Positions 33,949-44,559 of a stretch of DNA of 64,000 bases are shown here, in pieces. The notes below the pieces were generated by a model that ran no database searches, was not told the origin of the DNA, and saw only the letters and a program-made list of their open reading frames with translations. Origin of the DNA: CAVORB01 sp963736235 (GTDB taxonomy: Bacteria > Pseudomonadota > Gammaproteobacteria > Chromatiales > Chromatiaceae); NCBI GenBank assembly GCA_963736235.1, contig CAVTOR010000003.1, positions 1 to 64,000 on the forward strand, in the 5' to 3' direction. How positions within the stretch are numbered: position 1 is the stretch's first letter; each line of letters starts with the position of its first letter. The translations under genes were made by a program, and so were the position numbers.

Positions 33949-34569
33949 GTGACGAACCCCGACATCTATCTGGCGTCCAACTCCCCGAGGCGCAGGGATT
34001 TGTTGACGCAGATCGGGGTGCGCTTCGCGGTGATCGCCATCGACCTGGACGAGGAGCCCTTGGGCAGTGAGCCGCCAGAGGCTTACGTGTTGCGGGTCGC
34101 CCGCGACAAGGCGCGAGCTGGACGGGCGCTGTTGGGCTCCGCGCCAAGGGTTCCCGTCCTGGCCGCCGACACCGCCGTGGTCATCGACGACCGCATACTC
34201 GGAAAACCACGGACACGGGAGGAGGCTAGTGCCATGATGCAGCGGCTCTCGGGGCGCACACACCGGGTGCTCAGCGGCGTGGCCGTGGCGGACGGACAGG
34301 AACGGCATGCGCTCAGCGTCAGCGAGGTCACCTTCCGCGTCATCACCCCGGAGGAGGCGCGGGCCTACTGGGAGACCGGGGAGCCCGCCGACAAGGCCGG
34401 CGGTTACGGCATCCAGGGCCTGGGCGCCCTGTTCGTCAGCGAGCTGCGGGGCAGCTACTCCGGCGTGATGGGACTGCCGCTGTTCGAAACCGCCGGCCTC
34501 TTGTCCGCGATGGGCATTGCGCCTTTGCGTCGATTTGACCCGGAAACCAACAGGAAAACCGAACGGTGA
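33949..34569 (+). CDS. maf: Maf family nucleotide pyrophosphatase
   Basis: A 206-residue Maf protein starting with GTG. Family motifs are LASNSPRRRDLLTQIG, AADTAVVIDDRILGKP and DKAGGYGIQGLGALFV. Maf proteins hydrolyse dTTP/UTP or modified nucleotides to monophosphates. The stop overlaps the GTG start of rng, so the two are coupled. Confidence 0.93.
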   Translation: MTNPDIYLASNSPRRRDLLTQIGVRFAVIAIDLDEEPLGSEPPEAYVLRVARDKARAGRALLGSAPRVPVLAADTAVVIDDRILGKPRTREEASAMMQRLSGRTHRVLSGVAVADGQERHALSVSEVTFRVITPEEARAYWETGEPADKAGGYGIQGLGALFVSELRGSYSGVMGLPLFETAGLLSAMGIAPLRRFDPETNRKTER

Positions 34570-36020
34570 GCGAAGAAATCCTGGTCAACGTGACGCCGCC
34601 CGAGACCCGCGTCGCCGTGGTGGAGAACGGGGTGGTGCAGGAGATCATCATCGAGCGCGCCGACCGTCGGGGGCTGGTGGGCAACGTCTACAAGGGGCGC
34701 ATCTGCCGGGTGCTGCCCGGCATGCAGGCCGCCTTCGTCGACATCGGCCTGGACCGCGCCGCCTTCCTGCACACCTCCGACATCTCGGCCACCGGCGGAG
34801 AGCCCCGCGGCGAGCATATCTACGAGCTGGTTCACGAGGGAGACCCGATCGTGGTGCAGGTCGTGAAAGACCCGCTGGGCACCAAGGGCGCACGGCTCAC
34901 CACCAACATCTCCATCCCCTCCCGCTACCTGGTGTTCATGCCCACGCTGCGCAACACCGGCGTGTCGCAGAAGATCGAGGACGAGGAGGAACGCCGCCGG
35001 TTGCGGGAGATCCTCCAGCGCTACCTCGAAGACCATGGCGGCGAGGGCGGCTTCATCGCCCGCACCGCCGCCGAGGGGATCGCCGAGCAGGGGTTGGTCA
35101 AGGACATGGGTTTTCTGGCGAAGCTGTGGCGCGGCATCCGGGAGCGCTGCGAGCTTGCCGCCGATGTCGGCCTGATCCACGACGACCTGCCGCTGGCCCT
35201 GCGTGCGCTTCGCGACCTGGTGGGGCCCGAGGTGGAGCGCGTGCGCATCGACTCGCGCTCGACCATGGACCGCGCCCTGACCTTCGCCGCCAAGTACATC
35301 CCGGACATCACCGGGCGCATCGAGTACTACCAGGGGGAGAGACCCCTGTTCGACCTCTACGGGGTCGAGGACGAGATCCAGAAGGCCTTGCAACGGAAGG
35401 TGCAGCTCAAGTCCGGGGGTCATCTGATCATCGATCAGACCGAGGCCATGACCACCATCGACGTCAATACCGGCGCCTTCGTCGGCCACCGCAATCTGGA
35501 AGAGACCATCTTCAAGACCAATCTGGAGGCCGCCCAGGCCATCTGCCGGCAGCTGCGCCTGAGGAACCTCGGTGGCATCATCATCATCGACTTCATCGAC
35601 ATGACCGACGACGAGCACAAGCGCCAGGTCATGCGCGCACTGGAGAAGTGCCTGGCGCGGGACCACGCCAAGACCCACATCTCCGAGGTCTCCTCCCTGG
35701 GACTGGTGGAGATGACGCGCAAGCGTACCCGCGAGTCCCTGGAGCACGTGCTGTGCGAGCCCTGCGCCTGCTGCGGCGGCCGCGGCACCCTGAAGACCGC
35801 CGAGACCACCTGCTACGAGATCTTTCGCGAGCTCCTGCGCGAGGCGCGCCAGTTCGACGTCGAAACCCTGCTGGTGCTGGCGTCGCAAGAGGTGATCGAC
35901 CGCCTCCTGGACGAGGAGTCTGGACACCTCGCGGAGCTCGAGGAATTCATCGGCAAACCGGTACGGCTGCAGGCCGAGGCCCTCTATACTCAAGAGCAGT
36001 ATGATGTAGTGCTCATCTAG
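34566..36020 (+). CDS. rng: Ribonuclease G
   Basis: A 484-residue RNase E/G family enzyme of RNase G length, lacking the long RNase E tail. It shows the N-terminal S1-like part (NVYKGRICRVLPGMQAAFVD), the catalytic acidic residues in TTIDVNTGAFVG and IIIDFIDMTDD, and the zinc-link region CEPCACCGGRG. It matures 16S rRNA 5' ends and some mRNAs. The GTG start overlaps the end of maf by four bases. Confidence 0.95.
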   Translation: MSEEILVNVTPPETRVAVVENGVVQEIIIERADRRGLVGNVYKGRICRVLPGMQAAFVDIGLDRAAFLHTSDISATGGEPRGEHIYELVHEGDPIVVQVVKDPLGTKGARLTTNISIPSRYLVFMPTLRNTGVSQKIEDEEERRRLREILQRYLEDHGGEGGFIARTAAEGIAEQGLVKDMGFLAKLWRGIRERCELAADVGLIHDDLPLALRALRDLVGPEVERVRIDSRSTMDRALTFAAKYIPDITGRIEYYQGERPLFDLYGVEDEIQKALQRKVQLKSGGHLIIDQTEAMTTIDVNTGAFVGHRNLEETIFKTNLEAAQAICRQLRLRNLGGIIIIDFIDMTDDEHKRQVMRALEKCLARDHAKTHISEVSSLGLVEMTRKRTRESLEHVLCEPCACCGGRGTLKTAETTCYEIFRELLREARQFDVETLLVLASQEVIDRLLDEESGHLAELEEFIGKPVRLQAEALYTQEQYDVVLI

Positions 36021-36136
36021 CTGTCGGCTGCCGGCGGTTGGGCGATCGCTCCCCGGCCCCGAATCACGTCGTTTCGCCGCCCGAGGGCACCTCCCCCAAA
36101 TCCGCCGCACCTGGCCCGAGCGTCGACCGCTGGTGG

Positions 36137-36295
36137 CTTAGGGAGATGCTGATTTATTGGCCATCCTGACCAAAAATCAGACGGAACAGGAAAACGCGGT
36201 TTCCCGGTTCCTTCATTTTCAACGGCTTACTGCCGTTGAAAATGCTGGCACATCCTTGTGCCGCGAGGATCGCGAATATATCAGCGATTCCTAAG
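36137..36295. repeat. MITE-like element with terminal inverted repeats
   Basis: A 159-bp sequence between rng and yhdP is bounded by imperfect inverted repeats: CTTAGGGAGATGCTGATTTAT at 36137-36157 and, on the opposite strand, CTTAGGAATCGCTGATATAT at 36276-36295. Each end carries a TA. Inside lies a perfect stem TTTTCAACGGC/GCCGTTGAAAA with loop TTACT (36217-36243). No coding frame is present. The form fits a miniature inverted-repeat element of the TA-target type. Confidence 0.55.
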
Positions 36296-36312
36296 AGCGA
36301 ACGGCTACAAGC

Positions 36313-39300
36313 ATGATCCACCTCTTCAAATCGGCCGCGGCGAGGACGATCACCTTCGCCCTGCTCGGCGTGCTTGCGGTCGGAATCCTGATCGGGGCCG
36401 TGCGCCTCGCCTTGCCCTTCGCGGACCTGTTCCGCTCTCAGGTCGAGGGACTGCTAGCGGATACGCTGGGACTGGAGGCCCGCGTGGGCCGCTTCGGTTT
36501 GCGCCTCGCCGGCTGGGTTCCACGGCTCACACTGACCGACGTGGTGCTGCTCGATCCGCAGAACGGCCGCCGCCAGCTCTCCCTGGAGGAGCTGCGCCTG
36601 GATCTGGACCTCGCGTCGAGCGCCCGCGCGCTCTCGCCGCAGGTGGCGGCCCTCACCCTGGTGGGCGCCGACCTGGTGGTCAAGCGGCGCGCGAACGGAA
36701 GCATCACGGTGGCCGGTCTGGATGGCATGGAGGCCGGCAACCCGCAGGCCATGGACTTCTTCCTCGCCAACGGCCGGTTCCTGCTCGCCGACAGCAACGT
36801 GCTCTGGGTGGACGAGCATGCCGACGTGCCGCCCATCCATCTCTCCGACGTGCGGGTTCGGTTCGACAACGCGGACACCCGCCACCGGGTGGGCCTGGTG
36901 GCCCGCTTGTTTGCCGAGGCGGACACCGAGGTCCACCTGGCCGGCGATCTGCTCGGGGCGCCGGAGCAACCCGATGCCTGGTCGGGAGACCTCTACCTGC
37001 GGATCCGCGGGCGCAGCCTCGAACCCTTGCTCGGCGGCAGACTGCCGCCCGGGCTGCACGTCGGGAGCGACACCGTGGAGCTTGAGAGCTGGAGCCGGGT
37101 GTCCGGGTCCGCTCCAGCGGACTCCGTCAACCGAATCGACGCGGAGAATCTGGTTGTCTGGCGGCACGCGGCGGACGGCACGGCCACGCCCCTGCACCTG
37201 GACCGGATACAGGCCGTCGTTCGCTGGCAGAAGGACGGCGCGGGCTGGAGAATCGAGGTCGCCGACCTGGGATACAGCCGCGGCCAGCACCAGCGCCCGC
37301 CCACCGACCTGGCGCTGCGCTTCGACCCCCAGGGCACGGGAGACTGGTCTCTCTCGGGCGGAGTCCAGTCGATACACGGCGCCGATCTGCGCGACGCCCT
37401 CGGCCTGGTGCCGAACTTCGACCCATGGACCGAGCGTTTGCGCGCAAGCCGGGCCGAGGGCGAGCTGAAGGACCTACGGTTCAGTCTGGCACAGCGCCCC
37501 GACGAGCCATCCCTGTGGGGCCTCAGCGGCCAAGCGCTCGCCGTTGCCGCCGCACCAGCCGGCGGACTCCCAGGGATACGAGGGCTGGACGCGGGTTTCG
37601 CGGCCGACCAGGCCGGAGGCGACATCAGGGTCGACGGCCAGGCGGTGACGCTGATGTACCCCGGGTATTTCGGAACCCCGGTCTCGCTCGACCGCTTGCG
37701 AGGCGACCTCCGCTGGTATCGGGGCGCGGGAGACGGTTGGAACCTCGAGGCCTCGGAGCTTTCCGTGGAGAACCAGGACATCCATACCCGCTCCCGCCTC
37801 GCGCTCATGATCCCCGCAGACGGGAGCAGCCCGCGGCTGGACCTTCGCACCGAGATCCGGGATGCAGACCTCGCGGCGGTGCGGCGATATGTCCCGACCG
37901 GCCGGCTCAAGAAACGGCTCGCGAACTGGTTGGAGCGTGCCTTCGTCAGCGGCACCGTTCCGTCCGGCACGCTGCTGTTCTCCGGGGCCTTGGAAGACTT
38001 CCCTTTCGAAGAGCAAGAAGGCCTGTTCCAGGTCCTGCTCGAGGTGGAAGACACGATCCTGGATTATCACCCGGATTGGCCTCGGCTCGAGGCGCTGGCC
38101 GGCGAGGTGGAGTTCGACAACCTGAGCATGGCGGTGACCATCTCCTCCGGCCGCCTGCTCGACAACGACATCCTTGAGGTGACCGCCCGTATCCCGGACC
38201 TCGCCCACGCCGATTGGGTGCAGATCTCCGGCGCCACCGAGGGGCCCTTCAGCGACGGCCTGCGCCTGCTCGAGGAGACCCCGCTCCAGGCACGCCTGGG
38301 TGCGGTCGCCCGCGCACTACAGGTCGAGGGGTGCTTCCGAGTCGATATCACGGACCTGACCGTGCCTCTGCCCAGACCCGGCGAGACTGCCTCGCCGACG
38401 CTCAGGGGGGAGATCTCCTGGCCGGACCAAGCGGCGGTCTCCCTCGCCGATGGGGATCTCAGGCTCGATCATTTGGCCGGCAGACTCATATTCCAGGAAG
38501 ACGGCCTCGCCGCGGACGCCATCGATGCGGAGCTGTGGGGAGTACCTGTCCGCCTGCGTATCGCCACCGAACCGGGAAAAGACGGCGCCGGCGGCGCAAC
38601 GCGGATCGACGCCAGCAGCAAAATGCCCACCGAGGTACTGGCGCAACGACTGCCTTCATCGTTGTGGGAGTACGTGCGGGGACAGACCGAGTTGAGGCTG
38701 CGCCTGGACCTCGACAACACCGCCATCGGACAGGATGGCATTCCCCTCGCCTTCTCCCTGGAGTCCGACCTGTCCGGCGTCGCCGTGGACCTGCCGCCTC
38801 CCCTGGGCAAGGAGCCCTCGTCGCGCCAGACCGCACGCCTGCAAGGCACGCTCGCACCCGGCGCCGACCTGGAACTGCGGGGCGGTTACGGCGAGCTCGG
38901 TCTGCATCTCGGCTTCAAGCGCGAGGAATCCGGGGACCTGCGCTTCACCGGCGGAAACCTCAATTTGGGCGGCAAGGCGGCGCCGAGGCGGGAACAGGGG
39001 CTGAGCTTGAGCGGCAGGCTTGCGAGCCTCGACCTGGGCGCCTGGCTCAACTGGTGGGACCGACAAGACTCGTCCGGCTCGCGCCCCGAGACGGACGTAA
39101 CGCTCCAGTCCGCGGATATCCAGATCGAGCGGCTGGAGTTGGGTGAGCTCGAGTCCAACGACCTCCATTTGGCGGCCGAGCGCAACCGTGACCGCTGGCA
39201 GCTGCGAATCCAGGGGCGGGAGCTCGCGGGCGACGTGCGCATACCACACCGTCCCCGCAGTGAGCCCCTGCGCGTCCATCTGCAACGACTCGACCTCGCC

Positions 39301-40329
39301 GGCCTGATGGGAGACGAAGACGGGCAGGGGCAGCCCTTGGCGACGGGTAAGAAGCGCCCCGACCCGCGGCGGGCGCACTTGCTGGAGCTTCGTATCGACA
39401 GTCTGCTATGGGCCGACAACCCTATCGGGGAGGTCAGCCTCGACTCGCGTCCGTCGCCCAACGGGATCGAGTACGCGCCAATGCGGCTCACGGGCAAGCT
39501 GATGAACATCGATGGCGAGGCGTGGTGGACCTCGGAAGCGGGTGCCCAGCGCACCTCGATCGAACTCGACGGCAAAGGGGACGACCTTGGCGAGTTCCTG
39601 CGCCACCTGGGTTACGAGAGCCTGATCTACAAGGCGCCGGCAACGGCCAGCTTCCGTCTGCACTGGGCCGGAGGGCCTACGGACCTGTCCTCCGCAGGGT
39701 TGAACGGCGAGGCGACGATCGAGATCGGCAAGGGCAGCCTGCTGGACCTGGAGCCCGGCGTGGGACGCATGCTCGGAATCATGAATCTCGGCGCCCTGCA
39801 GCGGCGCCTGAGCCTGGATTTCAGCGACCTGTTCGGGCGCGGCTACGCCTTCGAGCGCATCGCCGGCGAGGTGAGCATCAGCGACGGTCAGGCGACCATC
39901 GAGAAGCTGCTGATCGACGGTCCGTCCGCCAGCGTCGAGGTCACCGGCGGCACCGACCTGGTACGCAAGCGATTCGACCAGGTCGTCACCGTCACGCCCC
40001 GCATCGGCACCGGCATCGCGTTGGCCGGCGCAGTGGCGGGAGGCCCCCTGGTCGGCGCCGCTGTCTATCTCGTCGACCGGGTTTCCGGTGGCGCCGTCGA
40101 CAAGCTGGTCAGCTACCAGTACGACATCACGGGTCCCTGGGAGTCGCCTGAGATCCTTCGTCGCGGCAGCCAAACCGAGGATCGCGGCAGCCAGGCCTTC
40201 GTTCCCGGTCACTCGGGCACCGAGGCGCACCGCGCCGAAACGGAAGAGCCAGCGGCCGCCAACGTCACCGAGCCGCTCGAAGAGAAACCGAAAAAGGCCG
40301 GTCCCAACCTCTTCCTGCCCGGCCACTGA
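36313..40329 (+). CDS. yhdP: YhdP/AsmA-like large envelope protein
   Basis: A 1338-residue protein of the YhdP (TIGR02099) family, an AsmA-like lipid-transport-type protein that spans the periplasm. A single N-terminal membrane helix (about residues 11-33) is followed by DUF3971/AsmA-type beta-rich repeats with many short amphipathic strands. The conserved C-terminus includes ATIEIGKGSLLDLEPG and DLFGRGYAFERIAGEV. YhdP helps move phospholipids to the outer membrane in E. coli. The position between rng and the nitrilase gene is the standard order. Confidence 0.9.
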   Translation: MIHLFKSAAARTITFALLGVLAVGILIGAVRLALPFADLFRSQVEGLLADTLGLEARVGRFGLRLAGWVPRLTLTDVVLLDPQNGRRQLSLEELRLDLDLASSARALSPQVAALTLVGADLVVKRRANGSITVAGLDGMEAGNPQAMDFFLANGRFLLADSNVLWVDEHADVPPIHLSDVRVRFDNADTRHRVGLVARLFAEADTEVHLAGDLLGAPEQPDAWSGDLYLRIRGRSLEPLLGGRLPPGLHVGSDTVELESWSRVSGSAPADSVNRIDAENLVVWRHAADGTATPLHLDRIQAVVRWQKDGAGWRIEVADLGYSRGQHQRPPTDLALRFDPQGTGDWSLSGGVQSIHGADLRDALGLVPNFDPWTERLRASRAEGELKDLRFSLAQRPDEPSLWGLSGQALAVAAAPAGGLPGIRGLDAGFAADQAGGDIRVDGQAVTLMYPGYFGTPVSLDRLRGDLRWYRGAGDGWNLEASELSVENQDIHTRSRLALMIPADGSSPRLDLRTEIRDADLAAVRRYVPTGRLKKRLANWLERAFVSGTVPSGTLLFSGALEDFPFEEQEGLFQVLLEVEDTILDYHPDWPRLEALAGEVEFDNLSMAVTISSGRLLDNDILEVTARIPDLAHADWVQISGATEGPFSDGLRLLEETPLQARLGAVARALQVEGCFRVDITDLTVPLPRPGETASPTLRGEISWPDQAAVSLADGDLRLDHLAGRLIFQEDGLAADAIDAELWGVPVRLRIATEPGKDGAGGATRIDASSKMPTEVLAQRLPSSLWEYVRGQTELRLRLDLDNTAIGQDGIPLAFSLESDLSGVAVDLPPPLGKEPSSRQTARLQGTLAPGADLELRGGYGELGLHLGFKREESGDLRFTGGNLNLGGKAAPRREQGLSLSGRLASLDLGAWLNWWDRQDSSGSRPETDVTLQSADIQIERLELGELESNDLHLAAERNRDRWQLRIQGRELAGDVRIPHRPRSEPLRVHLQRLDLAGLMGDEDGQGQPLATGKKRPDPRRAHLLELRIDSLLWADNPIGEVSLDSRPSPNGIEYAPMRLTGKLMNIDGEAWWTSEAGAQRTSIELDGKGDDLGEFLRHLGYESLIYKAPATASFRLHWAGGPTDLSSAGLNGEATIEIGKGSLLDLEPGVGRMLGIMNLGALQRRLSLDFSDLFGRGYAFERIAGEVSISDGQATIEKLLIDGPSASVEVTGGTDLVRKRFDQVVTVTPRIGTGIALAGAVAGGPLVGAAVYLVDRVSGGAVDKLVSYQYDITGPWESPEILRRGSQTEDRGSQAFVPGHSGTEAHRAETEEPAAANVTEPLEEKPKKAGPNLFLPGH

Positions 40330-40467
40330 TCAGCGCGAATTTACGGGCGCCCGAACGCCGGTTTTGGTCCGCATGGCGCCGGTGGTATCTTGCGGTGCTG
40401 CAACCCTAGACGTGCACACTCATCACCGCGGCAGCCGCCACCTGCAGGAACAGACACTTCGCCGTTT

Positions 40468-41298
40468 ATGCCGAAACTCAACCCGCGAATCGCCGCCGTG
40501 CAAATGGCGACCGGACCCAACGTCAGCGCCAACCTACTGGAAGCCGAGCGCCTCGTGAAGGAAGCAGCCGAGCATGGGGCGGGGCTGGTCGTGCTGCCGG
40601 AAAACTTCGCCTTCATGGGCAAGCGGGACCAGGACGTTCTCACCCTGCGCGAGTTCGACGGCGAGGGCCCCCTGCAGACCTACCTCGCGAAGCTGGCGAC
40701 ACGTCACCGGGTCTGGATCGTCGGCGGAACCATTCCGCTGCACGCCCGCCAGCCGGGCCGCGTCCGCGCCGCGTGTATGGTCTTCAACGAGAAGGGAGAA
40801 CGGGTCGCACGTTACGACAAGTTCCACCTCTTCGACGTCAACATACCGGGCGCCGACGAGCGCTACGAGGAGTCATCCACCATCGAGGCCGGCAACGATA
40901 TCATCGTGCTCGACAGCCCATTCGGCCGCCTCGGGATCGCCGTCTGCTACGATCTTCGCTTCCCGGAGATGTTCCGCCAGATGCTCGACAGCGGCATGGA
41001 GGTGCTGGCGATCCCCTCCGCCTTCACCGCCTTTACCGGTAAGGCCCATTGGGAAACCCTGGTGCGGGCGCGCGCAATCGAGAATCTCGCCTACGTGGTC
41101 GCCGCGGCCCAGGGCGGCTATCACATCAGCGGTCGCGAGACCCACGGTCACAGCATGATCGTCGACCCCTGGGGAACGGTGCTGGCACAGGTTCCCCGCG
41201 GCACGGGGTATGTCTGTTGCCCGCTGGATCAGGATTTTCAGAGCTCGGTGCGCCGCAACTTCCCGACCATCGAGCACCGGCGTTTGAAATGCCGCTGA
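40468..41298 (+). CDS. Nitrilase-family amidase (Nit1/deaminated glutathione amidase type)
   Basis: A 276-residue carbon-nitrogen hydrolase. The catalytic triad is visible: Glu in VVLPENFAFMG, Lys in YDKFHLFDV and Cys in GIAVCYDLRFPEMFR. The family member in this position next to tldD is usually an amidase acting on deaminated glutathione. Start chosen at MPKLNPRIAAVQM, as the upstream part of the frame has no similarity. Confidence 0.9.
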   Translation: MPKLNPRIAAVQMATGPNVSANLLEAERLVKEAAEHGAGLVVLPENFAFMGKRDQDVLTLREFDGEGPLQTYLAKLATRHRVWIVGGTIPLHARQPGRVRAACMVFNEKGERVARYDKFHLFDVNIPGADERYEESSTIEAGNDIIVLDSPFGRLGIAVCYDLRFPEMFRQMLDSGMEVLAIPSAFTAFTGKAHWETLVRARAIENLAYVVAAAQGGYHISGRETHGHSMIVDPWGTVLAQVPRGTGYVCCPLDQDFQSSVRRNFPTIEHRRLKCR

Positions 41299-41394
41299 CG
41301 CGACCTCAGTCTTAAGCGACAGACAGATACGTCGCGGCGCCATGTCCGCCGCGGCGAGAAGCCTCCGCCCATTTGCCAGATCTCCCGAGTCACC

Positions 41395-42842
41395 ATGAGC
41401 GACCCCCTCGTCATCGCCCGCGACAGCATCCTCGCCCCCGTCGGGCTCGACGACCGACAGATCTGACCGCCTGCTCGGACAGCTCGACGGCGGCAAGATC
41501 GACGCCGCCGACATCTATTTCCAATCCAGCCGGCTGCAGTCGTGGGTCCTAGAGGACGGCATCCTCAAGGAGGGCAACTTCAACATCGAGCAGGGCGCGG
41601 GCGTGCGCGCGGTCAGCGGAGAGAAGACCGGGTTCGCCTACTCCGACGAGCTGCAGTTCCCCGCCCTGCTCGAGGCCGCCCAGGCGGCCCGCGCCATCGC
41701 CCGCAGCGGCGGTGAGGGCCGGGTCCGGGTGGCGGGTGGCTCCCCCTCATCGCACCAGCTCTACCAGCCGATCAACCCGCTCGATAGCCTGCCCGACGCC
41801 GAGAAGGTCGCCCTGCTTGCACCGCGTCGACCAGGAGGCCCGCAGGCAGGACCCGCGGGTGAAGCAGGTGGTCACGAGTCTGGTCGCCGCCCACGACGTG
41901 GTGCTGGTAGCGGCCGCGGACGGCACCTTCAGCGCCGACGTGCGGCCGCTGGTGCGACTCAACGTCAGCGTCATCGCGGAGGACGGAGACCGCCGCGAAC
42001 AGGGCGCGAGCGGCGGCGGCGCCCGGCGGGGCCTCGACTACTTCATCGAGCAGGACCGGGCGCTCGGCTTCGCCCGCGAGGCGGTGCGCCTCGCCCTGAT
42101 GAATCTGGAAGCCACCGACGCACCCGCCGGTACCATGACGGTGGTGCTCGGACCCGGCTGGCCGGGCGTGCTGCTCCACGAGGCCGTGGGCCACGGACTG
42201 GAGGGCGACTTCAATCGCAAGGGCACCTCCGCCTTCGCCGGACGGATGGGCGAGCGGGTCGCGGCCCCCGGCGTCACCGTCGTCGACGACGGCACCCTGC
42301 CCGACCGTCGCGGCTCGCTGAACGTGGACGACGAGGGGACGCCGACCCAGTATACGGTCCTGATCGAGGACGGCGTCCTGCGCGGATTCATGCAGGACAA
42401 GCTCAACGCCCGCCTGATGGGGGTCGCCCCGACCGGAAACGGCCGGCGCGAGTCCTACGCTCACCTGCCCATGCCGCGCATGACCAACACCTACATGCTC
42501 GCGGGCGACAGGGATCCGCGCGAGATCATCGCCTCGGTCGACAAGGGGCTTTACGCGGTCAACTTCGGCGGCGGGCAGGTGGACATCACCTCCGGCAAGT
42601 TCGTCTTCTCCGCCAGCGAGGCCTACCTGATCGAGAAGGGCAAGCTCGGCCGCCCGGTGAAGGGGGCTACCCTCATCGGCAACGGGCCGGACGTGCTCAC
42701 CCGGGTAAGCATGATCGGCAACGACCTGGAGCTGGACCAAGGCGTCGGCACCTGCGGCAAGGAGGGCCAGAGCGTCCCGGTCGGTGTCGGCCAACCGACG
42801 CTGCGCGTCGACGGGCTCACCGTGGGCGGCACCAGCGCCTGA
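41395..42842 (+). CDS. tldD: TldD metalloprotease subunit, two frameshifts
   Basis: Removing two inserted bases, one near 41458 and one near 41818, gives 481 residues, exactly the length of E. coli TldD. Family segments are all present: SWVLEDGILKEGNFNIEQG, GVRAVSGEKTGFAYSD, and GVLLHEAVGHGLEGDF with the HExxxH zinc motif. TldD pairs with PmbA/TldE as a heterodimeric protease that unfolds peptides and matures microcins or antitoxins. The breaks sit in an otherwise conserved protein, so assembly error is likely. pmbA follows after 51 bases. Confidence 0.92.
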
Positions 42843-42893
42843 TCGATCCAGGACGCGAGAAAGATCCATCAACAGGAGAGCCGGCAGGCCAGC

Positions 42894-44243
42894 ATGACCG
42901 AGATTGCAACCGACGACCTCCACGCGCGCCAGTCGCGGCTGGAGCACATCGTGGCCGACCTGCTCGCGGAGGCCAAGCGACAAGGCGCCAGCGCCGCGGA
43001 GGCCGCCGCCAGCAGCGACGCGGGGCTGGAGACCACGGTACGCCTCGGCGAGGTGGAAACGGTCGAGCACACCCGCGACAACGGGCTTGGGATCACCGTC
43101 TACTTCGACCATCGCAAGGGTTCGGCCAGCACCTCTGACCTCAGCCCCGGGGCCATCCGGGACACGGTCGCGGCCGCCTGCACCATCGCCTCCCACACCC
43201 AGGACGACCCTTGTGCCGGGCTGGCGGATGCAGCACTGATGGCGGCCGAGATCCCGGACCTCGACCTCTACCATCCGTGGCAGGTCACGGTCGAGGACGC
43301 CATCGCCCTCGCCATCGAGTGCGAGGACGCGGCCCGCGACACGGATCCCCGCATCGTGAACTCCGAGGGGGCGACGGTATCGACCCACGCCGGGCTGCAC
43401 GTTTATGGCAACAGCCACGGCTTCGTCGGCGGCTACCCCAGCTCACGCCATGGCCTGTCCTGCGCCGTCGTGGGCCAGGAGGGCGAGAGCATGCAGCGGG
43501 ATTACTGGTACAGCTCCGCAAGGGCCGCCGAGGAGTTGGAGCCCGCCGCGGCGATCGGCCGGCGCGCCAGCGAGCGCACGCTGTCCAGGCTCGGCGGAAG
43601 GCGGCTCACCACCCGCGAGGCCCCCGTGCTGTTCACCGCGCAGATGGCCGCCGGGCTGATGCGCAGCCTGATCAGCGCCATCAGCGGGTCCAGCCTCTAC
43701 CGCCGCTCTAGCTTCCTGCTGGATCACTTGGGCAAGCAGATGTTCCCGGATTTCGTGCGCATTCACGAGGCACCGCGCCTGCCGCGCGGTCTCGGTAGCG
43801 CCCCCTTCGACGGCGACGGCGTGGCCACCCGCGCGAAGGATCTGGTCTCCGAGGGCGTGCTGCGCTCCTACGTGCTTGACGCCTACTCCGGCTGTCGGCT
43901 CGGCATGGCAACGACGGGCAACGCCGGTGGCGTGCGCAACCTGCACATCGACATGGGCCCCCTCGACCGCACCGGCCTGCTCAGGGAGATGGGCACCGGC
44001 CTCTTCGTGACCGAGCTCATGGGTCACGGCACCAACCCGGTGACGGGGGACTACTCCCGCGGCGCCTCTGGCTTCTGGGTGGAGAACGGGGAGATCCAGT
44101 TCCCGGTGGAGGAGATTACGGTCGCCGGCAACCTCAAGCGCATGTTCGAAGGCCTGCTGGCCGTGGGCAACGACTGCGACTTTCCCGGCAGCACCCGCAC
44201 CGGATCCTGGCTCATCGACCGGATGACGATCGCCGGAGAGTAG
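42894..44243 (+). CDS. pmbA: PmbA/TldE metalloprotease subunit
   Basis: A 449-residue PmbA, the partner of TldD, intact and full length. Typical segments are ETVEHTRDNGLGITVYFDHR, NSHGFVGGYPSSRHG, GVLRSYVLDAYSGCRLGM and TELMGHGTNPVTGDYSRGA. It lacks the HExxxH motif, as expected for TldE. It follows tldD on the same strand and completes the housekeeping cluster. Confidence 0.95.
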   Translation: MTEIATDDLHARQSRLEHIVADLLAEAKRQGASAAEAAASSDAGLETTVRLGEVETVEHTRDNGLGITVYFDHRKGSASTSDLSPGAIRDTVAAACTIASHTQDDPCAGLADAALMAAEIPDLDLYHPWQVTVEDAIALAIECEDAARDTDPRIVNSEGATVSTHAGLHVYGNSHGFVGGYPSSRHGLSCAVVGQEGESMQRDYWYSSARAAEELEPAAAIGRRASERTLSRLGGRRLTTREAPVLFTAQMAAGLMRSLISAISGSSLYRRSSFLLDHLGKQMFPDFVRIHEAPRLPRGLGSAPFDGDGVATRAKDLVSEGVLRSYVLDAYSGCRLGMATTGNAGGVRNLHIDMGPLDRTGLLREMGTGLFVTELMGHGTNPVTGDYSRGASGFWVENGEIQFPVEEITVAGNLKRMFEGLLAVGNDCDFPGSTRTGSWLIDRMTIAGE

Positions 44244-44286
44244 GCGCCGCGCCGACGGCGAACTGCGGGGGGGTTTCGGGACGATT

Positions 44287-44316
44287 GCGTTGGGGTTCGT
44301 TCCAGATCCCAACCTA
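44287..44316. repeat. REP-like repeat copy 1
   Basis: GCGTTGGGGTTCGTTCC followed by AGATCCCAACCTA. Nearly the same sequence recurs at 45634-45664 in the same orientation and at 45580-45608 inverted. This copy lies after pmbA, just before the ParB-like gene. Confidence 0.6.
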
Positions 44317-44559
44317 GCCTCACCCCTTGCCTGGCTCGCCCAGGATCGCGGGATGTGAGTCCCGCAGCCGGTCTGAGGTCCGTGATCATCAGCGGCCGTG
44401 GGCTGCCCAGAGAACAAGCCTCGCGGTAGTGAGAACGGTTCTCTTTATCGTCCGCTCTACTATAGTCTCCAGAATGTGCTCGCCCACCGGGGATCCGCAC
44501 GCGAAACACCCTGCTCCACCATGAGCCAACCCAAGACCGCCGACCCTGGAGAATCAAGA

